Origin: Actinomycetota bacterium
GTDB lineage: Bacteria; Actinomycetota; Humimicrobiia; Humimicrobiales; Humimicrobiaceae
Direction of reading: 5' to 3'
Assembly (NCBI GenBank): GCA_028698215.1
Contig: JAQVDY010000008.1
Coordinates: 1 to 64,000, forward strand
DNA: 64,000 nt
Positions 1 to 7,880 of this stretch are shown here, in pieces. Below the pieces are notes generated by a model that saw only the letters and a program-made list of their open reading frames with translations, was not told the DNA's origin and ran no database searches. Numbering within the stretch: the stretch's first letter is position 1; every line of letters starts with the position of its first letter. Position numbers and translations under genes: made by a program.

Positions 1-102
1 ATCCTCAGTGGAAATCATTATTGCGGTTCCATCATTACGTACAGTGGTCAGCCAAGCTGGAATAGTAATCAAAATGTAGAAGCTGGTTTAAAAGCATGTT
101 AA
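1..102 (+). CDS. 3' end of an unidentified CDS (partial)
   Basis: Frame 1 is open from the window edge to a TAA at 100-102, giving 33 residues that end in EAGLKAC. The tail is rich in Ser, Asn, Gly and Tyr, which would fit the end of a secreted or cell-wall protein, but no family is recognised. The reading may be chance, because only 99 coding bases are visible. No terminator hairpin is obvious between it and the next gene. Confidence 0.3.
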   Translation: MLSGNHYCGSIITYSGQPSWNSNQNVEAGLKAC

Positions 103-273
103 CTAAAAGCTGTTATTTGCCTCTTGGTCCCTGTATTCGAAATGAACATCAGCCCTATTTATATTATTTTTTTAAAATTTTCCAATTCTATCAATATAAG
201 TTCTTAATTTTTTAGGCCCAAAGACATTATTTTATCTTTGCCCTAAGAAACTACAAAGCCAGGATAGCCATAT

Positions 274-654
274 CTAATTTTTAAAAAGAGACCAGTTAAG
301 ATCAGTTCCGGTAATCTCTTTACCATCTGGAGCCCATCTAATTTCTTTTTCAGAAATCAGTTTATATTCAAAATCCCCAACTATCCCTTCCTCTACAGTA
401 AATGTAATTATATCTTCATCAATAACCCACTTTCCATTTGTTATTCTGGGCTCAACATCTTTTTCAAGAAAAGTTTCCTCCATGTAAAAAGTACCATCAG
501 AATTAAGGGTTATGATAGTTTGAAGGCCCGGAGCATCAGCAGCAGGCAAGGTTCCTTCGTAGGTTCCACTTAGGTCGGGTTTGCTGCATCCAAAATTTAC
601 TAAACCTGCAAGAGAAACTACAGCTATCAGTAAAATTAACAGTAACTTTTTCAA
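274..654 (-). CDS. Lipoprotein with NlpE-like N-terminal domain
   Basis: A 126-residue exported lipoprotein. Residues 1-22 form a Lys-Lys start, a hydrophobic stretch and a lipobox ending in Cys23 (VNFGC), so it should be lipid-anchored outside the membrane. Residues 28-75 (GTYEGTLPAAD, then TIITLNSDGTFYMEE) resemble the small beta-barrel of the NlpE copper/envelope-stress family, but the CxxC of E. coli NlpE is absent. The start is a TTG preceded by AAAGGA. The gene stands alone and its role is unknown. The NlpE-like label rests on pattern similarity only. Confidence 0.7.
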   Translation of the reverse strand: MKKLLLILLIAVVSLAGLVNFGCSKPDLSGTYEGTLPAADAPGLQTIITLNSDGTFYMEETFLEKDVEPRITNGKWVIDEDIITFTVEEGIVGDFEYKLISEKEIRWAPDGKEITGTDLNWSLFKN

Positions 655-659
655 CTATT

Positions 660-1013
660 TTCCTTTCTATAATTGATTAATTTAAAATATTTCTTATATA
701 TTATACACTTATTTCATGGTTTTTGTATTTAATAAGTTTGCCTAAATATTGATTCAAGATTTCATTGCTGGGGACTGTCATGAAAATATCAGCCTCCAAA
801 CTAATTGCCATATTAAATAAATCCAATTATTTACCCTAACTGGTTTGAACTATTTATTTAATTTTTAGTTAATATTAGGTTTTACAGGCCATCCCCAATT
901 TTTGGGAGTTGTACAAAGGGATTGCAAAAATTGTATTATGTTTACAGTATCATAGCCGCTGCTAACTTAGCGTGGATAATGGTCTAAATATATTATTTGC
1001 TTGAAAGATAATT
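660..1013. other. Intergenic region, 354 bp
   Basis: AT-rich spacer between the divergent genes for the NlpE-like lipoprotein and the next small lipoprotein. It presumably carries both promoters, but I see no convincing -35/-10 pair, repeat or RNA hairpin. Confidence 0.4.
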
Positions 1014-1493
1014 ATGAAATACTTAAGACTAATATCTTTGATTTTGATGCTAACCATTATGGTAATTGCAGCTAATTCCTGCAGCAGCTACTGCCGGGTG
1101 GAACCAGCCGGAACTGCAGCTGATGAATGGGCCGACCCCATGGAAGGAAAAGACTGTGTCCCCAAAATCAGCTTAAAGGTGGCAGTTTATGATGATACCC
1201 AGAAAAATACAGCAGACCTGGAAATATGGATAGAGGGTACCGGGTCCTGGTATCCCAATTTGGGGTTCGGGGCAGATTATTTGATTCCGACTGAGCCCTT
1301 CTCTGAAGATATCAATAAAATCTATATCTATCCTGACGGCCGGGATGGAAACCAGGTAGTGCTGGATATAATTATTACTGATAAAATGACCCCCGTGTCC
1401 GATATGGATACCATCCATATAGAGATACATGACCAAATGGTAAAGGCCTGGGGTACCCCGGTTAAAGATTCGCTCCAGGAATTCCCCCGGTAG
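1014..1493 (+). CDS. Small lipoprotein of unknown function
   Basis: A 159-residue protein with a lipoprotein signal: a basic start, a hydrophobic segment to about residue 20 and a lipobox ending in Cys23 (AANSC), followed by a second Cys at 27. The mature part is acidic and looks beta-rich (KVAVYDDTQ, ADLEIWIEG, IYIYPDGRDG, VVLDIIITDKM). The ATG is preceded by GAAAG. No domain family is recognised. An open frame on the opposite strand (1173-1436) is judged a shadow because this frame carries a coherent signal peptide and domain. Confidence 0.75.
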   Translation: MKYLRLISLILMLTIMVIAANSCSSYCRVEPAGTAADEWADPMEGKDCVPKISLKVAVYDDTQKNTADLEIWIEGTGSWYPNLGFGADYLIPTEPFSEDINKIYIYPDGRDGNQVVLDIIITDKMTPVSDMDTIHIEIHDQMVKAWGTPVKDSLQEFPR

Positions 1494-1500
1494 AAACTGG

Positions 1501-1746
1501 ATGAAAAGAATGCTGGGTTATTTTAATGTAGGGCGTTCCAAAAGCTACTACTGTATTGCTGCTACCGTACTAAAGACAAATGAGCTGTAATTTGCCATAT
1601 CAGAGGCAACACGCAGTTCCCGGAATTTAGACCTGAAAAATAAAGCAAAGCTGCTTCACTACATCTTAGAACAAATTGCTGCTGAGAAAAATTATTATTT
1701 AAAATTAAGGAATTATTTTTACCTGAAATTCAATTTGGCAACATAG
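1501..1746 (+). pseudogene. Possible decayed small gene with one in-frame TAA
   Basis: From ATG at 1501 the frame runs 29 codons to a TAA at 1588, then continues open for 51 more codons to a TAG at 1744. Both halves read like ordinary protein: MKRMLGYFNVGRSKSYYC before the stop, LKNKAKLLHYILEQIAAE after it. The simplest reading is a small helical protein broken by a nonsense mutation. It could also be chance coding, since the region is short and no family is recognised. A sequencing error at the TAA is another option. Confidence 0.3.
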
Positions 1747-1917
1747 GTACCAAACATAGTATTATTTTCCTTAAAACATTTAGCAAACCCTTGCCATAGC
1801 AATATTGGTTTTAATCAAAATATAAGGGGCCTAATTTTATATAGGTCTTTTCCTTTAAAATATAATTTGTTAGTATAAAATTTCTAGCAAACCATATTAA
1901 TAGGATGCATTAAACAT
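1747..1917. other. AT-rich spacer upstream of the TRIC-type channel gene
   Basis: Very AT-rich run with no open frame or strong hairpin. It probably holds the promoter of the following gene. An AGGATG about 12 bases before the ATG at 1918 is the only candidate ribosome site. Confidence 0.35.
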
Positions 1918-2544
1918 ATGTATTACCTTGATCTTATAGGCATTTTTGCTTTTGCGGTAACAGGTGCCTTAAAAGCAAAAGGCCGGGATCTTCATCTTTT
2001 GGGAGCGGTTTTTTTAGGGATAATAACTTCCATTGGGGGAGGCACAGTTAGGGACTTAATAATTGGCCGAACCCCACTGTTTTACCTTAAGGATCCCAAT
2101 TATTTACTGATAGCAATTTTTGCCAGTATTATTACTTATTTTACTCCCACTTTTTTTAAAAAGTGGTATTCAGTATTTCGATTTATTGATTCCATAGGGC
2201 TGTCCGCATTTACCATAATCGGGGTTTCCATCACCTATGCCCATCTATTTAACAGCCAGGGCTTTTCTATTATTTCCTTTCTGTCCTGCACCCTTCTGGG
2301 GATGTTAACTGGTTTTGGGGGAGGCGTGGTCAGGGATTCAATTATGGGGGACATGCCTTTATCTTTACAGAAAGGCTCCAATTATGTTTTGTCCGCATTC
2401 TGCGGAGCGGTTTCCTTTTATTTATTATCCTTTATAAATATCACACTGGCTATAACCATGTCTATCCTGATTACTATGGTTTTCCGCGAAATAATTTCTC
2501 CCTTTGGATTGTATCAAAAGGCAATCAGGAAAAATAATGGTTAA
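1918..2544 (+). CDS. TRIC-type / UPF0126 membrane channel protein
   Basis: A 208-residue polytopic membrane protein of the bacterial trimeric intracellular cation channel family (two UPF0126 repeats; E. coli YicG is a relative). The two-fold internal repeat is visible: each half has a Gly-rich turn followed by VRD (GGGTVRD near residue 40, GGGVVRD near 139) in a hydrophobic context, with about seven membrane segments. Family members are thought to pass cations or glycine-like solutes, but the substrate is not established here. The stop overlaps the stop of the convergent HAD gene by four bases. Confidence 0.85.
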   Translation: MYYLDLIGIFAFAVTGALKAKGRDLHLLGAVFLGIITSIGGGTVRDLIIGRTPLFYLKDPNYLLIAIFASIITYFTPTFFKKWYSVFRFIDSIGLSAFTIIGVSITYAHLFNSQGFSIISFLSCTLLGMLTGFGGGVVRDSIMGDMPLSLQKGSNYVLSAFCGAVSFYLLSFINITLAITMSILITMVFREIISPFGLYQKAIRKNNG

Positions 2545-3188
2545 GCGCACTGTTGATTATAGCTAATGACATAATCATAGATATCTTCAATACGGCGGCA
2601 TATACCATCTGGTTTACCGGTCTTAAGCGCGTCCAGGGAGTCCAGCCCCCAGGTTACTGCCAGAACTTTAACCGGTATTTTTTTACAGGCAATGATATCA
2701 TTAAGCTCATCACCAACATAAACTACATCTTCCCTGTTTAGCTTTTTCTGTTTTAGTATTTTGATTATGGCTTTGTTTTTTTCAAAGATGTTTTTTGCTG
2801 AATAAATACCTGAAAATAAGTTAATGCATTTATGGTTTAAAAAACTACTTATATTTTGGACAGAATTAGAAGAAAGGATGGACAGCTCAAACCCCTGCCG
2901 GTCCAATTTTTCCAGAATCTGCAAGATTCCATCCACCAGCTTTACCTTATACATATAATCTGCATATAATTTCTTGGCTTCCACCAGGATGGAAGGCACC
3001 CTGTATAAAGGTATCCCTGTTTTTTTTAATTTCTGCAGCAGGGACATCTGCCTTAAAGCATGCAGCTGTGTTTTTCCTATCTCTTTTTTTACATACTTCT
3101 GCTTAAAATGATTAAATAACTGCTCTACAGCATAGCTGGAATCAACCAGCGTGCCATCAAAATCAAAAATAATATTTTTAATCGCCAT
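2541..3188 (-). CDS. HAD-superfamily phosphatase
   Basis: A 215-residue soluble hydrolase of the haloacid dehalogenase superfamily, phosphoglycolate-phosphatase-like. Motif I is DFDGT (FDFDGTLVDSS) with the nucleophile Asp and acid/base Asp, motif II is LSSNS, motif III has Lys in KNKAIIK, and motif IV is YVGDELND. A helical cap lies between motifs I and II, as in subfamily IA. The substrate cannot be read from sequence; phosphoglycolate, pyrophosphate or a sugar phosphate are all possible. It lies upstream of nothing on its own strand and is tail-to-tail with the channel gene. Confidence 0.85.
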   Translation of the reverse strand: MAIKNIIFDFDGTLVDSSYAVEQLFNHFKQKYVKKEIGKTQLHALRQMSLLQKLKKTGIPLYRVPSILVEAKKLYADYMYKVKLVDGILQILEKLDRQGFELSILSSNSVQNISSFLNHKCINLFSGIYSAKNIFEKNKAIIKILKQKKLNREDVVYVGDELNDIIACKKIPVKVLAVTWGLDSLDALKTGKPDGICRRIEDIYDYVISYNQQCA

Positions 3189-3271
3189 AAACTGCCTTAA
3201 GGCTTAAATAATGGGCTTAACCGCACTGCCGTCCACTGCCTGTATTTTACCTTTAACCGCAAACAACCACA

Positions 3272-4057
3272 TCACAGAAATATTATAAGTAATATTCCTG
3301 CCAAAGCCAGCAATATGCCAAACACCAGGGCCACGTTTGCCCCGGACTTATTGCTTTGCACAATGTCCCGTTTATCTTTTACAGAAACAATAAAGGGCAG
3401 TTTCTTATCCCAGGGCTTGCCTATTTTAATCCTATCACTTTCCAGCCAAGCCTCTCCTAATACATAAAGGTCCTGGGCCAGCGGTATGGTTTTTTCCACC
3501 ATCCTAAACCCCAGGGTCCTAGCACCCATGGGATTATAGCGGAAATTGCGGAAAAACCCGTCGCGGGATGAATTATTTAAAGGCTCAAATTGGTCATAAG
3601 TCTTTAAAGCATCCAGCTGCAGCCCTGGCTGGTTTAGGCCTATATGAATTTCCTGGGATGAAGATGAATCTGTTAGGGCAATTGCCTTGCTGCTTTTATC
3701 ATTGGTAATAAGGGATTCACTTTTCTTGACAGAAGGTGAGGTGCCGGATTTATTATTGCTCCCTTTTACCTCCTCATAGACCTGGTACAAATCAGCACTG
3801 TAATAAGCTACATCAGTTTCTGAAAATGGGGTTTTAACCGGCTCGACTGGTTTTGCCCTGCCCTTAAGCTCTACATAATGCCTGTAGCCTTCCAGTCCAG
3901 CTTCCTTATTTGCTTCCAGTAACTCTTTTAGATCCTGTATGGAGGTAGTCTGCATGAACTTTATTTCAATATTCTTGTTCTTTGTTTTTATGGGTACCAA
4001 TATGGCCAGCAGTGCTCCCAGCACTATCAATATGCCACCTATAATATAAGGTGCCAT
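3272..4057 (-). CDS. GIDE-domain membrane protein
   Basis: A 261-residue protein with a membrane segment at each end (about residues 3-21 and 240-260). The middle resembles the GIDE domain found in a mitochondrial E3 ligase and in many bacterial proteins of unknown role: YVELKGRAKP, then SETDVAYYSADLYQVYEE, then PLAQDLYVLGEAW and a KLPFIVSVKDKRD strand. There is no RING finger, so ligase activity is not implied. It begins 11 bases after the PspA-like gene behind a strong AGGAGG site, so the two are almost certainly one operon and probably act together at the membrane. The insert at residues 95-140 is Ser/Lys-rich and low complexity. Confidence 0.75.
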   Translation of the reverse strand: MAPYIIGGILIVLGALLAILVPIKTKNKNIEIKFMQTTSIQDLKELLEANKEAGLEGYRHYVELKGRAKPVEPVKTPFSETDVAYYSADLYQVYEEVKGSNNKSGTSPSVKKSESLITNDKSSKAIALTDSSSSQEIHIGLNQPGLQLDALKTYDQFEPLNNSSRDGFFRNFRYNPMGARTLGFRMVEKTIPLAQDLYVLGEAWLESDRIKIGKPWDKKLPFIVSVKDKRDIVQSNKSGANVALVFGILLALAGILLIIFL

Positions 4058-4068
4058 CTATTTCCCTC

Positions 4069-4737
4069 CTATTCCTTTGATAATTCCTGTTTTAAGCGTG
4101 CCAGCTCATCCTCAGCAGCTTTCTTGTTTTCCATCTCCGTAAACACATCTTTTTGGGCGGCACCCATACCAGATATTTCAAAAGCGGCATCAGCCTGTGC
4201 TTCCTTTTCAGCTATCTTTCTCTCCATCTTATCCATTTTTGCAAAAGCTCCCGAGCTGTCTAGGTCTCCTACTGCTTTTGAAACCTCTTGGCGGGCATCA
4301 GCCACTTTGTCCCTGGCAACTAAAAGCGACTGCCTGGTACGTGCCTCATTTAGCTTTGCTTTTAACAGGTCTACCTGTTGTCTTAATATGTCTACCTGGG
4401 ATGAAAGTTCGTTGTTCATCTTTTCATAGGTTTCTACACTGGAGTCAGCTTTAAGCTTATGGTCTACAGCCTGCCTGGCCAGCTCTTCATTGCCTTCTTT
4501 TAGTGCGCTTTTGGCCCTGTCTTCCCAAAGTTTGGATTCTGATTGTGCCTCTGCCAGCTTCTTGGCCATCTGCCTTTGGCTGGCCATTACTGTCCCCAAG
4601 CCCTGTACAGCTTTTTGAAGCTGTTCTTCCATATCAATTATGATCTGTTTAACCATTTTTTCAGGATCTTCCGCCCTGTCGATAAGATCATTGATATTTG
4701 CCTTGAGCAGATCGGTAAGTCTTGCAAAAATTGCCAT
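4069..4737 (-). CDS. pspA: PspA/IM30 family protein
   Basis: A 222-residue, highly charged, almost entirely alpha-helical coiled-coil protein. It opens with the family signature MAIFARLTDLLKANINDLID and DRAEDPEKMVKQII, followed by long Ala/Glu/Lys heptads, and matches the usual PspA/Vipp1 length of about 220. Such proteins assemble on membranes and protect them under envelope stress. The start follows AGGGGG. It is the first gene of a two-gene operon with the GIDE protein. No PspF, PspB or PspC homologue is nearby, so control must differ from E. coli. Confidence 0.9.
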   Translation of the reverse strand: MAIFARLTDLLKANINDLIDRAEDPEKMVKQIIIDMEEQLQKAVQGLGTVMASQRQMAKKLAEAQSESKLWEDRAKSALKEGNEELARQAVDHKLKADSSVETYEKMNNELSSQVDILRQQVDLLKAKLNEARTRQSLLVARDKVADARQEVSKAVGDLDSSGAFAKMDKMERKIAEKEAQADAAFEISGMGAAQKDVFTEMENKKAAEDELARLKQELSKE

Positions 4738-4892
4738 TTGGTACCCCCTGTCTTAGGTGGTCATAGGTTGATAAAACTGTTAATAGTTTTTATATGCCCT
4801 AAATTTTACCAGCAAATAAAAATCTTTGGTATTAAATTACAAATAATTTATTCACTAAATATTATTTTGATACTGGGACCAGCGAACAGGGA

Positions 4893-5510
4893 TTACAGGT
4901 TGACAATATAATTAATTAATTTCTTTAAATCAGCGATAGCTGCAAATTTGGCCAATGCATTCTCCCATAACCGGTAAGCCTGCTTATCGTGTACAGACAA
5001 CCAGGCAAATGATTTCTTGGGTCCCAGATACCAGGTACCATGTAATTTAAAATATATCTCCAGGCAGTCAGTTAACAGCCAGTGGTACCGGTAATTTCCT
5101 TCCATATCTTCCCTGGCTGCCCTCTCATACATCTTGACCAGCCACCTTTTAAGGAAACTGGCTTCATCCTTTGACAATACTTCCGGGCCCTTAAGGTAGA
5201 TTTGATTAATATTTTCTAAAAATTTTTGACCCTGGCCCCTGCAGTCCAAAATAGGGGTTCCATCCTTAAGATGTATAAAATCTTCAGGCCTATCCAGCAT
5301 GCCGGAGTCATAAATCCAGGCATCCAGGGTCCTGCCTTGAAAAATTTTGGTATCGTGGGCCTTACTTTTATTATCAGTAAAACAGGCTAAATCTACATCA
5401 CTTTTTTCCGAATGATCTGCCTCCGTCCATGAGCCGTAAAGTATTATGCAATGGCATCCATATTCTGTTACCAGGTAATCTGTTAATTTGTCTAAAAATT
5501 TATTATCCAT
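4893..5510 (-). CDS. Nucleotidyltransferase with C-terminal helical (HEPN-like) domain
   Basis: A 205-residue protein. Residues 20-42 carry the polymerase-beta fold signature LYGSW followed after eight residues by SDVD, the metal-binding Asp pair. The half after residue 110 is helical and resembles the substrate-binding helices of kanamycin-type nucleotidyltransferases or HEPN domains. The protein could modify a small molecule, RNA or protein. Family members range from antibiotic transferases to MNT/HEPN toxin-antitoxin pairs, and here both parts would be fused. It is a lone gene with a weak AGGAA close to the ATG. Confidence 0.75.
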   Translation of the reverse strand: MDNKFLDKLTDYLVTEYGCHCIILYGSWTEADHSEKSDVDLACFTDNKSKAHDTKIFQGRTLDAWIYDSGMLDRPEDFIHLKDGTPILDCRGQGQKFLENINQIYLKGPEVLSKDEASFLKRWLVKMYERAAREDMEGNYRYHWLLTDCLEIYFKLHGTWYLGPKKSFAWLSVHDKQAYRLWENALAKFAAIADLKKLINYIVNL

Positions 5511-5628
5511 TTCCTATAACCTCAATCCCCGGGCTCCATTTTACTTGTTTTGGGCATAACCCCATCCACAGCCGGCAACAAATAATAGTTTTAGGGAAAG
5601 ATTAGAGACAGGATAAGAAAGACCCTGG

Positions 5629-6843
5629 TTAATCTTCAGCGCCCTCCAGGCTCATCAGCACCAGCTCTGAAATATCTTTTACCTTTATTTTGGATTTCTC
5701 AGCTTTCAAGGCATTTATTATGGTCCTTACACACTGCTGGCAGGCAGTAACTACTATATCAGCCCCTGTATCCATTATCTCTGCTGCCTTTATTTTAGCA
5801 ATGCTTTGGACCAGCTCCGGGTCAGCTGCCTCCACATTGCCCCCTCCTCCGCAGCAAAGGGCACGTTCCCTGTTATTCTCCAGCTCTACAAATTCTACTC
5901 CGGGTATGCTGCCAATAATTTCCCGGGGCTCATCATATACCCCAGAATTTCTCCCCAAGTCACAGGGGTCATGATAGGTGACCTTAATATTTAAAGGATT
6001 TAATTTAAGCCTGCCTTCCTTAATGAGCCGGTTTAAATACTGCACCAGGTGCATCACTTCAAAATCCATCTTTATTTCAGGCTTTATCAGTTTATAGGTA
6101 TGCTTCCACATGTGGTAGCAGGAAGGGCAGGAAGTTACCAGCACTTTGGCTCCGGTGTTGGCCACTGTCTCCACATTATGGCGGGCAAATTCTACAAAAT
6201 CTTCACTAAATCCAGAAGTAAGCAGGGGAAACCCGCAGCACCACTCCTTCTCCCCCAAGACTCCAAAATCTATTCCAGCATGCTGAAAGATTTGAACCAC
6301 TGACCGGGGAAGTTTAAATACCCGGGGAGAAAAGGAGGAAACGCAGCCCACAAAATAGGCAACATCCATCTTTGGTTTAACATACCTGTCCTCTGGCAGG
6401 CCAGTCACCTTATCTATCCAATCGGCCCTGCCCTCATTGGTATCAAAAGAAACATTCCTGGATTTCATCAGCCGGTCCCTCAACATCTGCAGGGCCTCCG
6501 GATGCTGGCCTTCCTCCACCATTGCTTCCCTGAGTTTTACCCATAAGTCCTGCAGTTTTATTCCTATATGGCAATCCAGCTCACACCGGGAACACATGGT
6601 GCAGGCATAAGCTGCCTTGGCCAGATCCTGCATATCTTCTTCCGATATTTTCTTATTTAAAATTTTAGACCAGAACCCAAACTGGGTGCCTGCCATTTTT
6701 TTTAGCAGCTTAACCTTTTTAGAAGGCGCTATGGACTCATCATCACTGCCTAATACTGCGGTGCAAAGATCCATACAATTCCCGCATTTGGTACAAGCAT
6801 CTATTTCTGCCAGCTGCAATACATTAAACTTGTCAAGTTTCAT
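5629..6843 (-). CDS. (Fe-S)-binding CCG-domain protein, DsrK/HdrD-like
   Basis: A 404-residue electron-transfer protein. The N-terminal part has two cysteine clusters for 4Fe-4S centres: CTKCGNCMDLC near residue 17 and CTMCSRCELDC near residue 82. Two CCG domains follow, each with paired cysteines: CGFPLL preceded by WCC near 203, and the second ending in CCGGGG near 330, with further CPSC and CQQC motifs. The layout matches HdrD, DsrK, GlpC and LldE-like proteins. It follows the haem-b-like membrane gene by 45 bases behind GGAG, so the pair likely forms a membrane complex moving electrons between a quinone-like carrier and a thiol or disulfide partner. The exact substrate is unknown. Confidence 0.85.
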   Translation of the reverse strand: MKLDKFNVLQLAEIDACTKCGNCMDLCTAVLGSDDESIAPSKKVKLLKKMAGTQFGFWSKILNKKISEEDMQDLAKAAYACTMCSRCELDCHIGIKLQDLWVKLREAMVEEGQHPEALQMLRDRLMKSRNVSFDTNEGRADWIDKVTGLPEDRYVKPKMDVAYFVGCVSSFSPRVFKLPRSVVQIFQHAGIDFGVLGEKEWCCGFPLLTSGFSEDFVEFARHNVETVANTGAKVLVTSCPSCYHMWKHTYKLIKPEIKMDFEVMHLVQYLNRLIKEGRLKLNPLNIKVTYHDPCDLGRNSGVYDEPREIIGSIPGVEFVELENNRERALCCGGGGNVEAADPELVQSIAKIKAAEIMDTGADIVVTACQQCVRTIINALKAEKSKIKVKDISELVLMSLEGAED

Positions 6844-6888
6844 AGGTAAGCTCCACTGTCCATGATTTACAAAATTAAACTAGAGCCG

Positions 6889-7740
6889 CTAAGTATGGCT
6901 CTCTAATTTCCTAAGCTTTCTGGCCACCACTACCAAGGGCCCGAACACCATGTGGGAAAACTTGCCATAAGGAATGTAGGCTACAAACCCCAGCAGCATC
7001 ACCAGATGTATAAACAGAAAAGCCATGGATACCGCCTGCCAATCCACATTCCTAAATAAAAATGCCAAAACCAGCGATATTATAAATCCTGCAGGGGCAA
7101 AGGCAGCCCTGCCGGCAGGAATAGAACGGGCCAATATAAAGCTGGCTTCATATAGAAAACCGAAAATAACGGTTATGGCCAGCAATATGCCTGCAGTTTT
7201 ATCCTTAAACTCTACAGATTTTTTCTTGCTCCTGAAAGCCATAAACCTCATAACAGCAATGACTACTCCCATTATTATTGCCAGTTTGCTCAGGTCCAAG
7301 GCAGCTGCAGTAAACCGGTTTTCCAAGGTAGAGAATACCTTGATAAAACCAGAAGAGGCTGGGGTAGCCACCCCTGCAGGGGCAGCAAAAAAAGCAATAG
7401 CATGAAATACTGTAATTACAAACAGGGAAACCAGGCCCCAGAACATGAATATGTGTATGAACCATTTAAGTTTACTGTCCCTGTAAAGGTTGACATGAAT
7501 TAGGCCATCAGCAAAAAAAGCTTTAACTGTCTGGCCAAAATCAGGCCCAAAAAACCTTTTAAAAAAATTTACCGCATGATTTTTAAACTTGGCTGACCGG
7601 GAAAGTTTGGCAGTTTTTAGGCCGTAGGAAGTATCCTCTTCTCCCCATAGCCAGATGGATAACCGGTAGGCAATACCCCATAAGAAAAAAACCAGGAACA
7701 AAGCAAATAAAATCCAGAAGAAAACATCTCCCCTATCCAT
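6889..7740 (-). CDS. NarI/DsrM/HmeC-like membrane cytochrome b subunit
   Basis: A 283-residue membrane protein with about six hydrophobic segments, of the nitrate-reductase-gamma-like fold used by DsrM, HmeC and HdrE. Histidines that could bind haem b lie in or beside segments: WFIHIFMFWG, TVFHAIAFF, LFIHLVMLLG and KFSHMVFG. The ATG at 7740 is preferred over an upstream in-frame ATG at 7770 because GGAG lies seven bases before it and the extra ten residues are polar. It is the first gene of an operon with the CCG Fe-S protein. It would anchor that protein and pass electrons through the membrane. Confidence 0.8.
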   Translation of the reverse strand: MDRGDVFFWILFALFLVFFLWGIAYRLSIWLWGEEDTSYGLKTAKLSRSAKFKNHAVNFFKRFFGPDFGQTVKAFFADGLIHVNLYRDSKLKWFIHIFMFWGLVSLFVITVFHAIAFFAAPAGVATPASSGFIKVFSTLENRFTAAALDLSKLAIIMGVVIAVMRFMAFRSKKKSVEFKDKTAGILLAITVIFGFLYEASFILARSIPAGRAAFAPAGFIISLVLAFLFRNVDWQAVSMAFLFIHLVMLLGFVAYIPYGKFSHMVFGPLVVVARKLRKLESHT

Positions 7741-7880
7741 AAGCAAACTCCTGTGTTCTTGAGTTGCCAAAAATTAAATTGTAATGATAATAGCATATTT
7801 ATTAAGATATTAGAAAGATATAAGTAAAGGGTCAGAGCTTTTTTTCTAAGGTTCATCCTGGATAGGGCAGGCTGGGAAGG

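Noticed and set aside
4543-4911. Plus-strand frame of 122 codons across the PspA gene start
   Set aside because: It is antisense to a clear PspA gene and crosses its promoter region; the text is not protein-like.
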